The translations under genes and the position numbers were made by a program. This document shows positions 25,777 through 35,010 of a stretch of DNA of 64,000 nucleotides, one piece after another. Source of the DNA: Rubrivivax sp. (GTDB lineage: Bacteria > Pseudomonadota > Gammaproteobacteria > Burkholderiales > Burkholderiaceae_C); assembly GCA_027484825.1 (NCBI GenBank), contig JAIXSE010000001.1, forward strand, positions 161,415 through 225,414. Direction: 5' to 3'. Below the pieces are notes generated by a model. That model made no database searches, was not told the origin of the DNA, and saw only the letters and a list, made by a program, of their open reading frames with translations. Numbering within the stretch: position 1 is the first letter of the stretch; the number at the start of each line of letters is the position of its first letter.

Positions 25777-28655
25777 GTCACCTCCTCCGTGGACTGGGCC
25801 CAGCGACGCAGCGTGGGCAGACAAGAGCCGCAGGACGTGCCGCAGCGCAGCGTCGCCTGCAGCTGGGCCAGCCGCTCACCGGGGCTGGCCTGTGCATGGC
25901 GGGACAGGCACGCCTTGATCGCGTCCTCCCGGACATTGAAGCAGTTGCAGACCTGCGGACTGAGCATGACAGCCGGGCCTTCAACATCCGGCGCCAGCAG
26001 CCGCCGACTGAAGGGCGCAACAAGCTGCCGGTCCCGCCACAGCGCATCCAGCCATTGCGCGTCCTGGCCCTCTCCCACCCGCAGCATCGCCTGGAGCCGC
26101 GCGTCGGTGCCCTCCCCCGACAGGCGCAGCAGGCGGCTGCGTCCACGTCGGCTGTCGGCATACCGGAGCACGCCGGGGCCGGTCAGACCCAGCTCGCGGG
26201 ACAGGCCCTGTACCACCGCGTCGGACGGGCGCTCGGCGAAGGCCATTTCAATCGTCCAGCCTTCCAGCGGTTCATCGATGGCGCTGTCGAGGTGCGCGGG
26301 TGGCGCCGCGCTTTCCGAGAGGGGCCTCACATCAGGCGCAGCTACAGCCCCAGTCGCTGTCGGTGTCGCTGTCCCAGTCGCAGGTCCGGACACGGCCGCA
26401 GGCAGGCAGGTCGCATAGGCCGCCTGGTCCATCCACCCGCGCAAGCGGCTTCGCAGCGCAGCCCCTTCGCCCGGGCCCACCCATGCTGCGCCCATCAATC
26501 GCCACGGCAACTCCACCGGCGTGACGGCCACCGCCGCGAACTTCAGCTCCGGCTGGCGCGCATCGGGGCAAAACGCCGGCTGCGTCACAGCATTCACGCC
26601 CAGTTGCCCCTGCCCCCCGACAAACTCACTGCCCCAGTGCATCGGCAGCCAGGCGGACTGCGGCGCCAGTGCGTCGTCCGATTGCAGCGGCACGATGACC
26701 GAGCCGCGCCGAGAGCTCACCTGCACCAGCGCCCCCGGCTGCAAGCGTCGCCGCGCAATATCCGCGGGATGGAGATGCAGCGCCGGCGCGGGTGCATGGG
26801 CGAAGAGGCGAGTCACCGTGCCACTGCGGCTCATGCCGTGCCATTGATCGCGCAGGCGGCCGGTGCTGAGCGCGATCGGGAACTTCGCATCCTGCCGGTC
26901 CGCCGGCATCGCGAACGGCCGCACCACAAATCGCGCTCGACCGTCCGCATGCGCGAATCGGCGGTCCTCATACAACCGCGCGCGGCCCTGCTTCGCGCCT
27001 TCCGGAAACGGCCACTGCTGCGGCGCAGCGTCCAGAAGCGCCGCGCTCAAGCCCGAGATATCCAGATCCCGCCCGCGCGTGGCCGCCCGGTGTTCCTCCC
27101 ACAGCTGCTGCGGCCGGTCCCAGGCAAACAGGCTGGGCGCGTGCGGTCGCAGGACGACTTCCATGCGCCGCGCCACCTCACGCACGATCTGCCAGTCCGG
27201 CCGGGCCGCGCCAGCCGGCGGCAAGGCGGCCCGCACACGGCTGATGCGCCGCTCGCTGTTGGTCACCGTGCCGTCCTTCTCGCCCCAGGTCGCGGCCGGT
27301 AGCACGAGGTCGGCAAAGTCCGCCGTGGCCGTGCCCCGGAAGGCCTCCTGCAGCACCACCAGCTCACACCGGGACAGCGCCGCACGCACCAGGGACTGAT
27401 CCGGCATCGACTGGGCGGGATTGGTGCAGGCGATCCACAGCGCCTTGATCTCACCGCGCGCAGCCGCCTCGAACATTTCCACCGCGGTGCGCCCGGGTCG
27501 GTCCGGCAGCGGATCACAGCCCCACAGCGCCGCGATGGCTTCGCGGTCCTGCGCACAGGCGGGATCCCGATGCCCCGGCAGCAGCGTGGCCATGCCGCCG
27601 CTCTCCCGGCCGCCCATGGCATTGGGCTGGCCCGTCAATGACAAAGGCCCCGCACCCGGCCGGCCGATCTGACCGGTCGCCAGATGCAGATGGATCAGCG
27701 CCGTGTTCTTGGCCGTCCCGCTGCTGCTCTGGTTCAGGCCCATGCAGTAGAGGGACAGGCTGGCGGGGGAGCGGGCAAACCATTCGGCCGCCTGCAACAC
27801 CTGAGCCTCCTTCAGCCCCGTCAGGCGCGCGGTCTCGGCGGGCGTCATGGTGCGCACCAGAGCCTTCAGTGCATCGAAGCCTTCCGTATGCCGGTCGATG
27901 AAGTCACGATCAATCCAGCCCTCCCAGATGCAGGCATGCAGCAGCCCCTGGAACAGCGCCACGTCGGTGCCGGGGCGCAGCGGCAGGTGCAGGTCGGCGA
28001 ATTCCGCGGTCTCGGTCCGCCGCGGATCGACCACGATGATCTTCAGATCGGGCCGCGCCGCCCGTGCGGCTTCGATGCGACGGAACAGCACCGGATGCGC
28101 CCAGGCCGTGTTGGTGCCGGCCAGCAGCAGGCAGTTGGCCAGATCCAGGTCCTCATAACAGGCCGGCGGCGCGTCGGCGCCCAGCGTCTGCTTGTAGCCC
28201 GCCACCGCCGCGCTCATGCACAGCCGTGAATTGCTGTCGATGTTGTTGGTGCCCACCAGCCCCCGGGCCAGCTTGTTGAAGGCGTGATAGTCCTCGGTCA
28301 GCAACTGGCCGGAGATGTAGAAGCCGATGGCATCGGGCCCGTGCTCGGCCCGCACCGCCAGCAGCCGGTCGGCGATGTGCTGCTGGGCGGTGTCCCAGTC
28401 CACCGGCTGAAACGGCGCGCCTCGGGCTGGCCGCCATGCCGGTTGCAGCAGCCGCTGATGCTGCAGGACCATGGGGCTGGCGGTGAGGTGCAGCGTGGTC
28501 CCCTTGGTGCACAGGCGACCTGCATTGGCGGGATGGTCCGGGTCCCCGCGCACGCCGGTGATGCGCGGGCCCGCCGGCGTCTCGGCGGTGTCGATCAGCA
28601 CCCCGCAGCCGACGCCGCAGTAGGGGCAGGTCGATCGGGTGGTGCGGTCTGTCAT
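25773..28655 (-). CDS. nasA: Assimilatory nitrate reductase catalytic subunit
   Basis: A 960-residue cytoplasmic molybdoenzyme that reduces nitrate to nitrite. The N-terminal [4Fe-4S] ligands are in CPYCGVGCGV (from residue 10) with a later CTKG. The Mo-bisMGD domains follow (YISGQLLTEDYHAFNKLARG, NNIDSNSRLCMSAAVAGYK, where Cys is the expected Mo ligand). The C-terminal about 70 residues are a BFD-like [2Fe-2S] domain (VCNCFNV ... CGTSCGSC), as in the long NasA/NasC form. A low-complexity linker rich in Thr/Pro/Ala precedes it. No separate NADH-dependent electron-transfer subunit is in the operon. Confidence 0.94.
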   Translation of the reverse strand: MTDRTTRSTCPYCGVGCGVLIDTAETPAGPRITGVRGDPDHPANAGRLCTKGTTLHLTASPMVLQHQRLLQPAWRPARGAPFQPVDWDTAQQHIADRLLAVRAEHGPDAIGFYISGQLLTEDYHAFNKLARGLVGTNNIDSNSRLCMSAAVAGYKQTLGADAPPACYEDLDLANCLLLAGTNTAWAHPVLFRRIEAARAARPDLKIIVVDPRRTETAEFADLHLPLRPGTDVALFQGLLHACIWEGWIDRDFIDRHTEGFDALKALVRTMTPAETARLTGLKEAQVLQAAEWFARSPASLSLYCMGLNQSSSGTAKNTALIHLHLATGQIGRPGAGPLSLTGQPNAMGGRESGGMATLLPGHRDPACAQDREAIAALWGCDPLPDRPGRTAVEMFEAAARGEIKALWIACTNPAQSMPDQSLVRAALSRCELVVLQEAFRGTATADFADLVLPAATWGEKDGTVTNSERRISRVRAALPPAGAARPDWQIVREVARRMEVVLRPHAPSLFAWDRPQQLWEEHRAATRGRDLDISGLSAALLDAAPQQWPFPEGAKQGRARLYEDRRFAHADGRARFVVRPFAMPADRQDAKFPIALSTGRLRDQWHGMSRSGTVTRLFAHAPAPALHLHPADIARRRLQPGALVQVSSRRGSVIVPLQSDDALAPQSAWLPMHWGSEFVGGQGQLGVNAVTQPAFCPDARQPELKFAAVAVTPVELPWRLMGAAWVGPGEGAALRSRLRGWMDQAAYATCLPAAVSGPATGTATPTATGAVAAPDVRPLSESAAPPAHLDSAIDEPLEGWTIEMAFAERPSDAVVQGLSRELGLTGPGVLRYADSRRGRSRLLRLSGEGTDARLQAMLRVGEGQDAQWLDALWRDRQLVAPFSRRLLAPDVEGPAVMLSPQVCNCFNVREDAIKACLSRHAQASPGERLAQLQATLRCGTSCGSCLPTLRRWAQSTEEVT

Positions 28656-28662
28656 GCGGCAC

Positions 28663-29043
28663 TCAGCCGTTCACGCGGGTGCAGGGACCGGCCTGCACCG
28701 GCGGCAGGTCCACGCCCACCGTGTCCAGCTCCTCACCGTCCAGCCAGACCTGCCCGTCTTCGACCTTGACCCGGAAGACCGGCGTGCGGCCCTCATCCGG
28801 CTCGCGGGCGCAGCCGCTGTCCAGGGCAATGGTCCAGTTGTGCAGTGGGCAGGCCACCGCACCGCCGAAGACGATGCCCTGGCTGAGCGGTCCGGCGCGG
28901 TGGGGGCAGCGGTCCAGCAGCGCATGGACCTGGTTCCCCGAGGTGCGGAACAGGGCCACTTCCGGGCCGCGGCTGCGGGTGACACGGCGAGCGCCCAGCA
29001 CAGGGATGTCGGTGACGGCGCAGATGGGAATCCAGGTCGGCAT
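28663..29043 (-). CDS. nirD: Nitrite reductase small subunit
   Basis: A 126-residue Rieske-fold subunit of assimilatory NADH-nitrite reductase. Both cluster-binding boxes are present: CPHRAGPLSQG and CPLHNW; so unlike E. coli NirD, which lacks the ligands, this one keeps Cys-x-His pairs. GAGGAG precedes the ATG at 29043. It follows nirB by 9 bases and precedes nasA by 7. Confidence 0.93.
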   Translation of the reverse strand: MPTWIPICAVTDIPVLGARRVTRSRGPEVALFRTSGNQVHALLDRCPHRAGPLSQGIVFGGAVACPLHNWTIALDSGCAREPDEGRTPVFRVKVEDGQVWLDGEELDTVGVDLPPVQAGPCTRVNG

Positions 29044-29052
29044 GGCGACTCC

Positions 29053-31509
29053 TCAACGGGGGGACTGCAGGGCGGGCGCGGCCGGCAGCGGATCAAACTG
29101 GCGCAGGTCCACCTGGGCCTTGGTGAATTCGAACCACGGGTCGGGCTCACCGTCGAGCGCGAACTGAAGCTCGGCCCACAGGGCCCGACGGCCCTCATGG
29201 TCCTCGAGGATGCGCTGCTTCACATGGTCCAGGCCCACGCGGCTGACGTAGTGCACCGTGCGCTCCAGATACCAGCCCTCTTTGCGGTAGAGCTGCATGA
29301 AGGCGCCGGTGTACTCCAGCACTTCTTCCGGCGTGCGCAGCTTGGTGAAGAAGTGGGCCACCTCGGTCTTGATGCCGCCGTTGCCGGCGATGTACATCTC
29401 CCAGCCGGACTCCACACCGATGATGCCGACGTCCTTGATGCCGGCCTCGGCACAGTTGCGCGGACAGCCGCTGACCGCGAACTTGACCTTGTGCGGCGCA
29501 TACATGCGCCACATGGCCCGCTCCAGGTCCTTGCCCATCTGGGTGCTGTCCTGCGTGCCCATGCGGCACCATTCGGAGCCGACACAGGTCTTCACCGTGC
29601 GCAGCGCCTTGGCATAGGCATGGCCGCTGGGCATGCCGATGTCGCGCCACACATGGACCAGGTCCTCCTTGCGCACGCCCAGCAGGTCGATGCGCTGGCC
29701 GCCGGTCACCTTCACGGTGGGGATGCGGTATTTGTCCACCGCATCGGCGATGCGGCGCAGTTCGGCGGCCGAGGTCTCGCCGCCCCACATGCGGGGCACC
29801 ACCGAATAGGTGCCGTCTTTCTGGATGTTGGCATGGCTGCGCTCATTGATGAAGCGCGACTGCGGGTCGTCCACCGCCTCCTTGGGCCAGGACGAGAGCA
29901 GGTAGTAGTTGAGCGCCGGGCGGCAGGTGGCGCAGCCATTGGGGGTGGACCATTGCAGGCGCTCGAAGACATCGCTCATGCGCACCAAATGGTCGCGGAA
30001 GATGGCGTCACGCACCTCCTGGTGGCTCAGCTCGGTGCAGCCGCACACCGCCTTCTTGCGCGGCGCCGCGGAATAGTCGCCGCCGGCGGTGAACATCAGC
30101 AGCTGTTCCACCAGCCCGGTGCAGGAGCCGCAGGACGCGCTGGCCTTGGTGTGCTTGCGCACCTCTTCCAGCGTGAACAGGCCTTTGTCCTTGATGGCCT
30201 TGCAGATGGCCCCCTTGCTCACGCCGTTGCAGCCACAGACCTCATCGCTGTCGGCCATGGCGGCGGCCTTGTTGTGGCCCTGGTGGCCGACATCGCCGAT
30301 GTTGCTCTCGCCGAACATCAGCCGGTCGCGGAGGTCGCTGATCTTGCGGCCCTCGCGCAGCAGCTTGAAGTACCAGCTGCCATCGACGGTGTCGCCATAC
30401 AGGCAGGCGCCCACCAGGCGGTCGTCCTGGATCACCAGCTTTTTGTAGACCCCGGCGAAAGGGTCGCTCATGACGATCTCTTCGGTGCCCTCGCCGCCCA
30501 TGAAGTCCCCGGCTGAGAACAGATCGATGCCGGTGACCTTGAGCTTGGTGCTGGTCTGGCTGCCCAGATAGCGACCGATGCCGAACTGCGCCAGATGATT
30601 GGCGCAGACCTTGCCCTGCTCGAACAGCGGCGCCACCAGACCGTAGGCAATGCCGCGATGGGCGGCGCATTCCCCCACCGCATAGATGCGGGGATCGGTG
30701 ACCGTCTGCAGCGTGTCGGTCACCACCACGCCGCGCTGGCAATGCAGGCCGGCGCTTTCCGCGAGCGTGGTGTTGGGCCGGATGCCGGCGGCCATCACCA
30801 CCAGGTCGGCGGGAATCTCCTGACCGTCCTTGAACCGGACCGCCCTCACCCGTCCATCGTCACCGCCGATCAGCGCGTCCGTCTGCGCGCCCATCAGGAA
30901 GCGCAGGCCGCGGTCTTCCAGCGACTTGCGCAGCAGCGCACCGGCCTGGTCGTCCAGCTGACGCTCCATCAGCCACGGATGCAAATGGACCACGCTGACC
31001 TGCATGCCGCGCAGCATCAGTCCGTTGGCGGCCTCCAGACCCAGCAGGCCGCCGCCGATGACCACCGCATGCCGGTAGCGCTGCGCCGCCTCGATCATGG
31101 TGTTGGTGTCGGCGATGTCGCGATAGGCGATGACGCCGTCCAGCTCCTTGCCCGGCACCGGCAGGATGAAGGGAGACGAGCCGGTGGCCAGCAGCAGCCG
31201 GTCATAGGCGGCTTCGGTGCCGTCCTGGGCCACCACACGGCGCTTGACCCGGTCCAGGGTCTCCACCCGCTTGCCCAGGTGAAGCTGGATGCCGTGCTCC
31301 TCATACCAGGACAGCGGATTGAGGATGATCTCGTCCAGCGTCTGCTCGCCGGCCAGCACCGGACTCAGCAGGATGCGGTTGTAGTTGGGATGCGGCTCGG
31401 CGCCGAACACGGTGATGTCGTAGAGATCCGGTGCGATCTTGAGCAGCTCTTCCAGCGTGCGCACGCCGGCCATGCCGTTGCCCACCATCACCAATTTCAT
31501 CTTCTTCAT
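29053..31509 (-). CDS. nirB: Nitrite reductase (NADH) large subunit
   Basis: This 818-residue enzyme reduces nitrite to ammonium with six electrons from NADH. Domain order: FAD/NAD(P)-binding part (from KLVMVGNGMAGVRTLEELL; VVIGGGLLGLEAANGL), BFD-type [2Fe-2S] cysteines (CGCNGVSKGAICKAI ... CGSCTGLVEQLL, then a second set CGCTELSHQEV ... CATCRPAL), and the sulfite/nitrite reductase core with siroheme-[4Fe-4S] ligands CVGSEWC and CPRNC. Length is normal. cobA in the same operon supplies the siroheme precursor. Confidence 0.96.
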   Translation of the reverse strand: MKKMKLVMVGNGMAGVRTLEELLKIAPDLYDITVFGAEPHPNYNRILLSPVLAGEQTLDEIILNPLSWYEEHGIQLHLGKRVETLDRVKRRVVAQDGTEAAYDRLLLATGSSPFILPVPGKELDGVIAYRDIADTNTMIEAAQRYRHAVVIGGGLLGLEAANGLMLRGMQVSVVHLHPWLMERQLDDQAGALLRKSLEDRGLRFLMGAQTDALIGGDDGRVRAVRFKDGQEIPADLVVMAAGIRPNTTLAESAGLHCQRGVVVTDTLQTVTDPRIYAVGECAAHRGIAYGLVAPLFEQGKVCANHLAQFGIGRYLGSQTSTKLKVTGIDLFSAGDFMGGEGTEEIVMSDPFAGVYKKLVIQDDRLVGACLYGDTVDGSWYFKLLREGRKISDLRDRLMFGESNIGDVGHQGHNKAAAMADSDEVCGCNGVSKGAICKAIKDKGLFTLEEVRKHTKASASCGSCTGLVEQLLMFTAGGDYSAAPRKKAVCGCTELSHQEVRDAIFRDHLVRMSDVFERLQWSTPNGCATCRPALNYYLLSSWPKEAVDDPQSRFINERSHANIQKDGTYSVVPRMWGGETSAAELRRIADAVDKYRIPTVKVTGGQRIDLLGVRKEDLVHVWRDIGMPSGHAYAKALRTVKTCVGSEWCRMGTQDSTQMGKDLERAMWRMYAPHKVKFAVSGCPRNCAEAGIKDVGIIGVESGWEMYIAGNGGIKTEVAHFFTKLRTPEEVLEYTGAFMQLYRKEGWYLERTVHYVSRVGLDHVKQRILEDHEGRRALWAELQFALDGEPDPWFEFTKAQVDLRQFDPLPAAPALQSPR

Positions 31510-31553
31510 GCGGACACTCCAGAGGAAGGGCCCGGAGATACCGGGCCAGGTGC

Positions 31554-32357
31554 TCAGGCCGCGGAGGCCTCGCCGTGACGATGGCGGGTGTAGAGGAAGT
31601 CGATCACCGCCTTGCGCGCCTGCATGTAGACCGGGTCTTCCGCCAGCGCCACCCGGTCCCGCGGGCGCGGCAGGCTCACCGCATGGATGGCGCCGATGGT
31701 GGCGGCCGGTCCGTTGGTCATCATCACGATGCGGTCGGACAGCAGCACGGCCTCGTCCACATCATGGGTCACCATCACCACCGTGCTGCGGGTGGCCGCG
31801 ACGATCTTGAGCAGCTCGTCCTGAAGGTGCGCACGGGTCAGCGCATCCAGCGCGCCGAAGGGCTCGTCCATCAGCAGCACCTTGGGCTCCATGGCCAGCG
31901 CGCGCGCAATGCCCACCCGCTGCTTCATGCCGCCGGAGATCTCATGCGGGCGCTTGTGCAGCGCATGGCCCATGCCGACCAGATTCAGCGCCGCCTCGGT
32001 ACGGGCGATGAGCTGCGGGCGCGACTCGCGCGGGCCGAAGACGGTCTCGACCGCCAGCATCACGTTGTCAAAGCAGCTGAGCCACGGCAGCAGCGAATGG
32101 TTCTGGAACACCACCGCCCGTTCCGGCCCCGGGCCGGCAATCTCGCGTCCGTCACACAGCAGGCCGCCGCGGGTCGGCCGCAGCAGGCCGGCGATGAGAT
32201 TGAGCAGGGTCGATTTGCCGCAGCCGGAATGGCCGATCAGGGAGACGAATTCCCCACGGGCAATGTCCAGCTGGATGTCCCGCAGCGCCGGGAAACGGCC
32301 CTGCCGGGTGATGAAGGTCATCTCGGCCTGCTGCACACTCACAAAGGCTTGGGTCAT
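31554..32357 (-). CDS. nrtD: Nitrate ABC transporter ATP-binding protein
   Basis: A 267-residue ABC ATPase energising nitrate uptake. It shows Walker A GHSGCGKSTLLNLIAG, the Q-loop FQNHSLLPW, the signature SGGMKQRVGIARALA and Walker B VLLMDEPFGALDAL, followed by the H-loop VTHDVDEAV. It is the short form, without the extra substrate-binding domain of NrtC. The ATG at 32357 is preceded by GAGGAG; a TTG further upstream overlaps the permease gene. It lies between nrtB and nirB. nasD is the Klebsiella name. Confidence 0.92.
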   Translation of the reverse strand: MTQAFVSVQQAEMTFITRQGRFPALRDIQLDIARGEFVSLIGHSGCGKSTLLNLIAGLLRPTRGGLLCDGREIAGPGPERAVVFQNHSLLPWLSCFDNVMLAVETVFGPRESRPQLIARTEAALNLVGMGHALHKRPHEISGGMKQRVGIARALAMEPKVLLMDEPFGALDALTRAHLQDELLKIVAATRSTVVMVTHDVDEAVLLSDRIVMMTNGPAATIGAIHAVSLPRPRDRVALAEDPVYMQARKAVIDFLYTRHRHGEASAA

Positions 32358-32367
32358 GGTGCGCTCC

Positions 32368-33339
32368 TCATTCAAAGCGGCGGGCCAGGGAGACCAGCGC
32401 CCATTCCAGCAACATGCCCACCAGGCCGATCACGAAGATGGCGATGATGATGTGCTGGACATTCAGGTTGTTCCACTCGTCCCACACCCAGAAGCCGATG
32501 CCGACGCCGCCGGTGAGCATTTCCGCGGCCACGATCACCAGCCATGCCGTGCCCACCGACAGCCGCACGCCGGTCAGCAGGTAGGGCAGCACGGCCGGCA
32601 ACAGGATGCGGGTGACCAGCTTCCACTCGGACAGCCGCAGCACCCGCGCCACGTTGAGATAGTCCTGCGGCACCCGCTGCACGCCCACCGCCGTGTTCAC
32701 CACCATCGGCCAGATGCTGCAGATGAAGATGGTCCAGATGGCGGCCGGATTGGCGCTCTTGAACACCAGCAGGCCGATGGGCAGCCAGGCCAGCGGCGAC
32801 ACCGGCTTGAGCAGGCTGATCAGCGGATTCAGCATGCGGCTGGCGAATTCGAAGCGGCCGATGATGAAGCCCAGCGGAATGCCCACGGCCGCCGCCAGGC
32901 CGAAGCCCAGCCCCACGCGTTGCAGCGAATACAGCACGTTCCAGCCGATGCCCTGGTCGTTGGGGCCGTTGCGGTAGAACGGATCGGCGAAGAGCTTGAC
33001 TGCGGCTTCCCAAGTGGCCCCGGGGGTTGGGAAGGGCCCGCCCTTTTGCGTGGCGATCTGCCAGCACAGCAGCAGGAGCAGCAGGCCGGCCACCGGCGGC
33101 AACAGGCGCCAGGCCATACCGCGCAGGGCCGTGAGGATTCGTTCTCTCGCGGCGGGGGAGGTCGCGATGCTGGCGTCTGCGGGCAGGCCGGCTGTGGCGG
33201 CAGGCCCGTGGGCCGTCGCACCGCTCAGTGCCGCGCCCGACTCCGCGTCCTTGGCCGTCAGCGGCACCACGTTCCCGGCCCCGACCGTCATCGGGCCTGG
33301 GCTGGGATCACGCGGGGAATGGAAGACTGCACTCACCAT
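32368..33339 (-). CDS. nrtB: Nitrate ABC transporter permease
   Basis: A 323-residue inner-membrane permease. An unusually long N-terminal tail (about 65 residues, Ala/Thr/Pro-rich) precedes the first helix (LLPPVAGLLLLLLCWQIA). The permease core has ISLLKPVSPLAWLPIGLLVFKSANPAAIWTIFICSIWPMVVNTAVGV, which includes the EAA-type coupling loop region, and ends with GMLLEWALVSLARRFE. GGAGAG precedes the start. It is the middle gene of nrtA-nrtB-nrtD. Confidence 0.93.
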   Translation of the reverse strand: MVSAVFHSPRDPSPGPMTVGAGNVVPLTAKDAESGAALSGATAHGPAATAGLPADASIATSPAARERILTALRGMAWRLLPPVAGLLLLLLCWQIATQKGGPFPTPGATWEAAVKLFADPFYRNGPNDQGIGWNVLYSLQRVGLGFGLAAAVGIPLGFIIGRFEFASRMLNPLISLLKPVSPLAWLPIGLLVFKSANPAAIWTIFICSIWPMVVNTAVGVQRVPQDYLNVARVLRLSEWKLVTRILLPAVLPYLLTGVRLSVGTAWLVIVAAEMLTGGVGIGFWVWDEWNNLNVQHIIIAIFVIGLVGMLLEWALVSLARRFE

Positions 33340-33390
33340 GTCACTCTCCGGGTTGGAGGGAGGCGGGAGAGGGCCCGCCTCGCCGGGTCA

Positions 33391-34608
33391 TCACGCCTTG
33401 ACCTTGAATCCGTCGGCATATCGGGCCGGGTCCTTGCCGTCCCACACCACGCCGTCCATGAGCTTGCTGCTGCGCATGCTCTCCTTGGGCACGCTCACGC
33501 CCAGGGCCGATGCCGCCGACTTGTAGAGATCGATCTGGTTGATCTGCCGCGCCACGCCCAGGTAGTCCGGATGCTCCTTGATCAGGCCCCAGCGCTTGTG
33601 CTGGGTCAGGAACCACATGCCGTCGGACAGGTAGGGAAAGTTCACCGCCCCGTCGTTGAAGAACTTCATGTAGTGGGGGTCGTCCCAGGTCTTGCCCAGG
33701 CCGTTCTGGTAGCGGCCCAGAATGCGCTGGTTGATGGCGTCCACGCTGGTGTTCACATAGGCCTTGTCCGCAATCGTCTCGGCCATCTTCTGCTTGTTGG
33801 ACAGGCTGGCATCAATCCAGCGGCTGGCCTCCAGCACGGCCATGATCACGGCCCGGGCGGTGTTGGGATACTTCTTGACGAAATCCCCGGTGGTGCCCAG
33901 CACCTTCTCCGGATGGTCGCGCCAGATGTCCTGGGTGGTGACGGCGGTGATGCCGATGTTGTCGATGATGGCGCGGTGGCCCCAGGGCTCGCCGACGCAA
34001 AAGCCGTCCATGTTGCCCACCCGCATGTTGGCCACCATCTGGGGCGGCGGCACGGTGATGACCTTGGCGTCCTTCATCGGATGGATGCCTGCGCTGGCCA
34101 GCCAGTAATACAGCCACATCGCATGGGTGCCGGTGGGAAAGGTCTGGGCGAAGGTGTAGTCCCGCTTGTCCTTCTGCATCAGCTTGGCCAGCGAGCCGAT
34201 GTCGCTCGCGCCGGCATCGGCCAGCTTGCGGGAGAGCGTGATGGCCTGGCCGTTGTTGTTCAGGGTCATCAGCACGGCCATGTCCTTCTTCGGCCCCGCC
34301 ACGCCCAGATGCACGCCGTAGATCAGCCCGTACAGCACATGGGCCATGTCCAGCTCGCCGTTGACCAGCTTGTCCCGCACACCGGCCCAGGAGGCTTCCT
34401 TGGTCGGCACGATCTTGATGCCGTACTTCTTGTCGAAGCCCAGGGCGGCCGCCATCACCACCGAGGCGCAGTCGGTCAGGGGAATGAAGCCGATGCGGAC
34501 TTCCTCCTTTTCCGGCTTGTCCGATCCCGCGGCCCAGGCCGTGGGCAGGGCCGACAGGCCCGTCAGTGCGGCGCCGGTGGCGAGAAGCTGGCGACGCTCA
34601 GCACTCAT
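33391..34608 (-). CDS. nrtA: Nitrate ABC transporter substrate-binding protein
   Basis: A 405-residue periplasmic nitrate binder of the NrtA/CmpA family. The N-terminus MSAERRQLLATGAALTGLSALPTAWAA has a twin-arginine followed by a hydrophobic stretch, so export by Tat is likely. The mature part has VRIGFIPLTDCASVVMAAALGF, MAHVLYGLIYGVHLG, TFPTGTHAMWLYYWLASAG and VNMDGFC-like text (VGNMDGFCVGEPWGHRAI), all typical. ATG 34608 has AGGAGGG upstream. It is the first gene after the regulated leader at 34712-34824. Confidence 0.94.
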   Translation of the reverse strand: MSAERRQLLATGAALTGLSALPTAWAAGSDKPEKEEVRIGFIPLTDCASVVMAAALGFDKKYGIKIVPTKEASWAGVRDKLVNGELDMAHVLYGLIYGVHLGVAGPKKDMAVLMTLNNNGQAITLSRKLADAGASDIGSLAKLMQKDKRDYTFAQTFPTGTHAMWLYYWLASAGIHPMKDAKVITVPPPQMVANMRVGNMDGFCVGEPWGHRAIIDNIGITAVTTQDIWRDHPEKVLGTTGDFVKKYPNTARAVIMAVLEASRWIDASLSNKQKMAETIADKAYVNTSVDAINQRILGRYQNGLGKTWDDPHYMKFFNDGAVNFPYLSDGMWFLTQHKRWGLIKEHPDYLGVARQINQIDLYKSAASALGVSVPKESMRSSKLMDGVVWDGKDPARYADGFKVKA

Positions 34609-34711
34609 CAGACCCTCCTGTGTGGTGGTGGAACGCTGGGAACCCTTGGAACCTGGATGCATGCGGGGACCTCCGGATCCGCGGGATCAGCACCCGCGGA
34701 GGCAGACAGAC

Positions 34712-34778
34712 AAAACAAAAAGGCGTCTCGATCGCTGGCCTGCCGCAGGAAGCGGCAGACACCGGATCGGACGCCTTT
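34712..34778 (-). terminator. Leader terminator controlled by the ANTAR hairpin
   Basis: Read on the minus strand, GGCGTC plus CGATC pair with GATCG plus GACGCC, with one bulged A in the second arm, then a T-rich run (TTTTTGTTTT, 34712-34721). The loop holds an extra hairpin of CTGCCGC/GCGGCAG. The 5' arm shares its bases with the 3' half of ANTAR hairpin 2, so the two folds exclude each other. It lies about 100 bases before the nrtA start. Confidence 0.87.
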
Positions 34779-34824
34779 GTCCAATTTCGCCGATGGCTTC
34801 GAGGGTCACGCCGTTGTGGCCCTC
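34766..34824 (-). ncRNA. ANTAR-responsive two-hairpin leader RNA
   Basis: Hairpin 1 (34801-34824) has 9-base arms with a single mismatch around the hexaloop AACGGC. Hairpin 2 (34766-34785) has a 7-bp stem around the hexaloop AAAGGC. Both loops have A at position 1 and G at position 4, the recognised ANTAR signature, and a 15-nt linker separates them. Hairpin 2 overlaps the terminator arm. NasT, with an ANTAR domain, is encoded 187 bases upstream. Confidence 0.88.
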
Positions 34825-34836
34825 ACGCAATCAGTC

Positions 34837-34851
34837 GCAGGAAGCGTGCCA
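34837..34851 (-). promoter_or_regulatory. Sigma-54 promoter of the nitrate cluster
   Basis: On the minus strand the sequence TGGCACGCTTCCTGC has GG and GC separated by 10 bases, the -24/-12 spacing of sigma-54 promoters. The predicted start is near 34825, one base before ANTAR hairpin 1. A TGGTGCA half-site at 34993-34999 could be part of an NtrC enhancer, but I see no complete palindrome. Confidence 0.75.
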
Positions 34852-35010
34852 GCCGGACCCAGGCTCAGCGTTTTCACCGAGGCCTCCTGGGGATTCCTTC
34901 GACGCCGCGATCAACCGGCCCGCGTGAGCCTGGGTCGGCGCACGCCCCATGCACGGTTGCGAGGCGCGACGCTCGGCCTTGGTGCGGGAGCATGGTGCAT
35001 GGGGGTCGCT

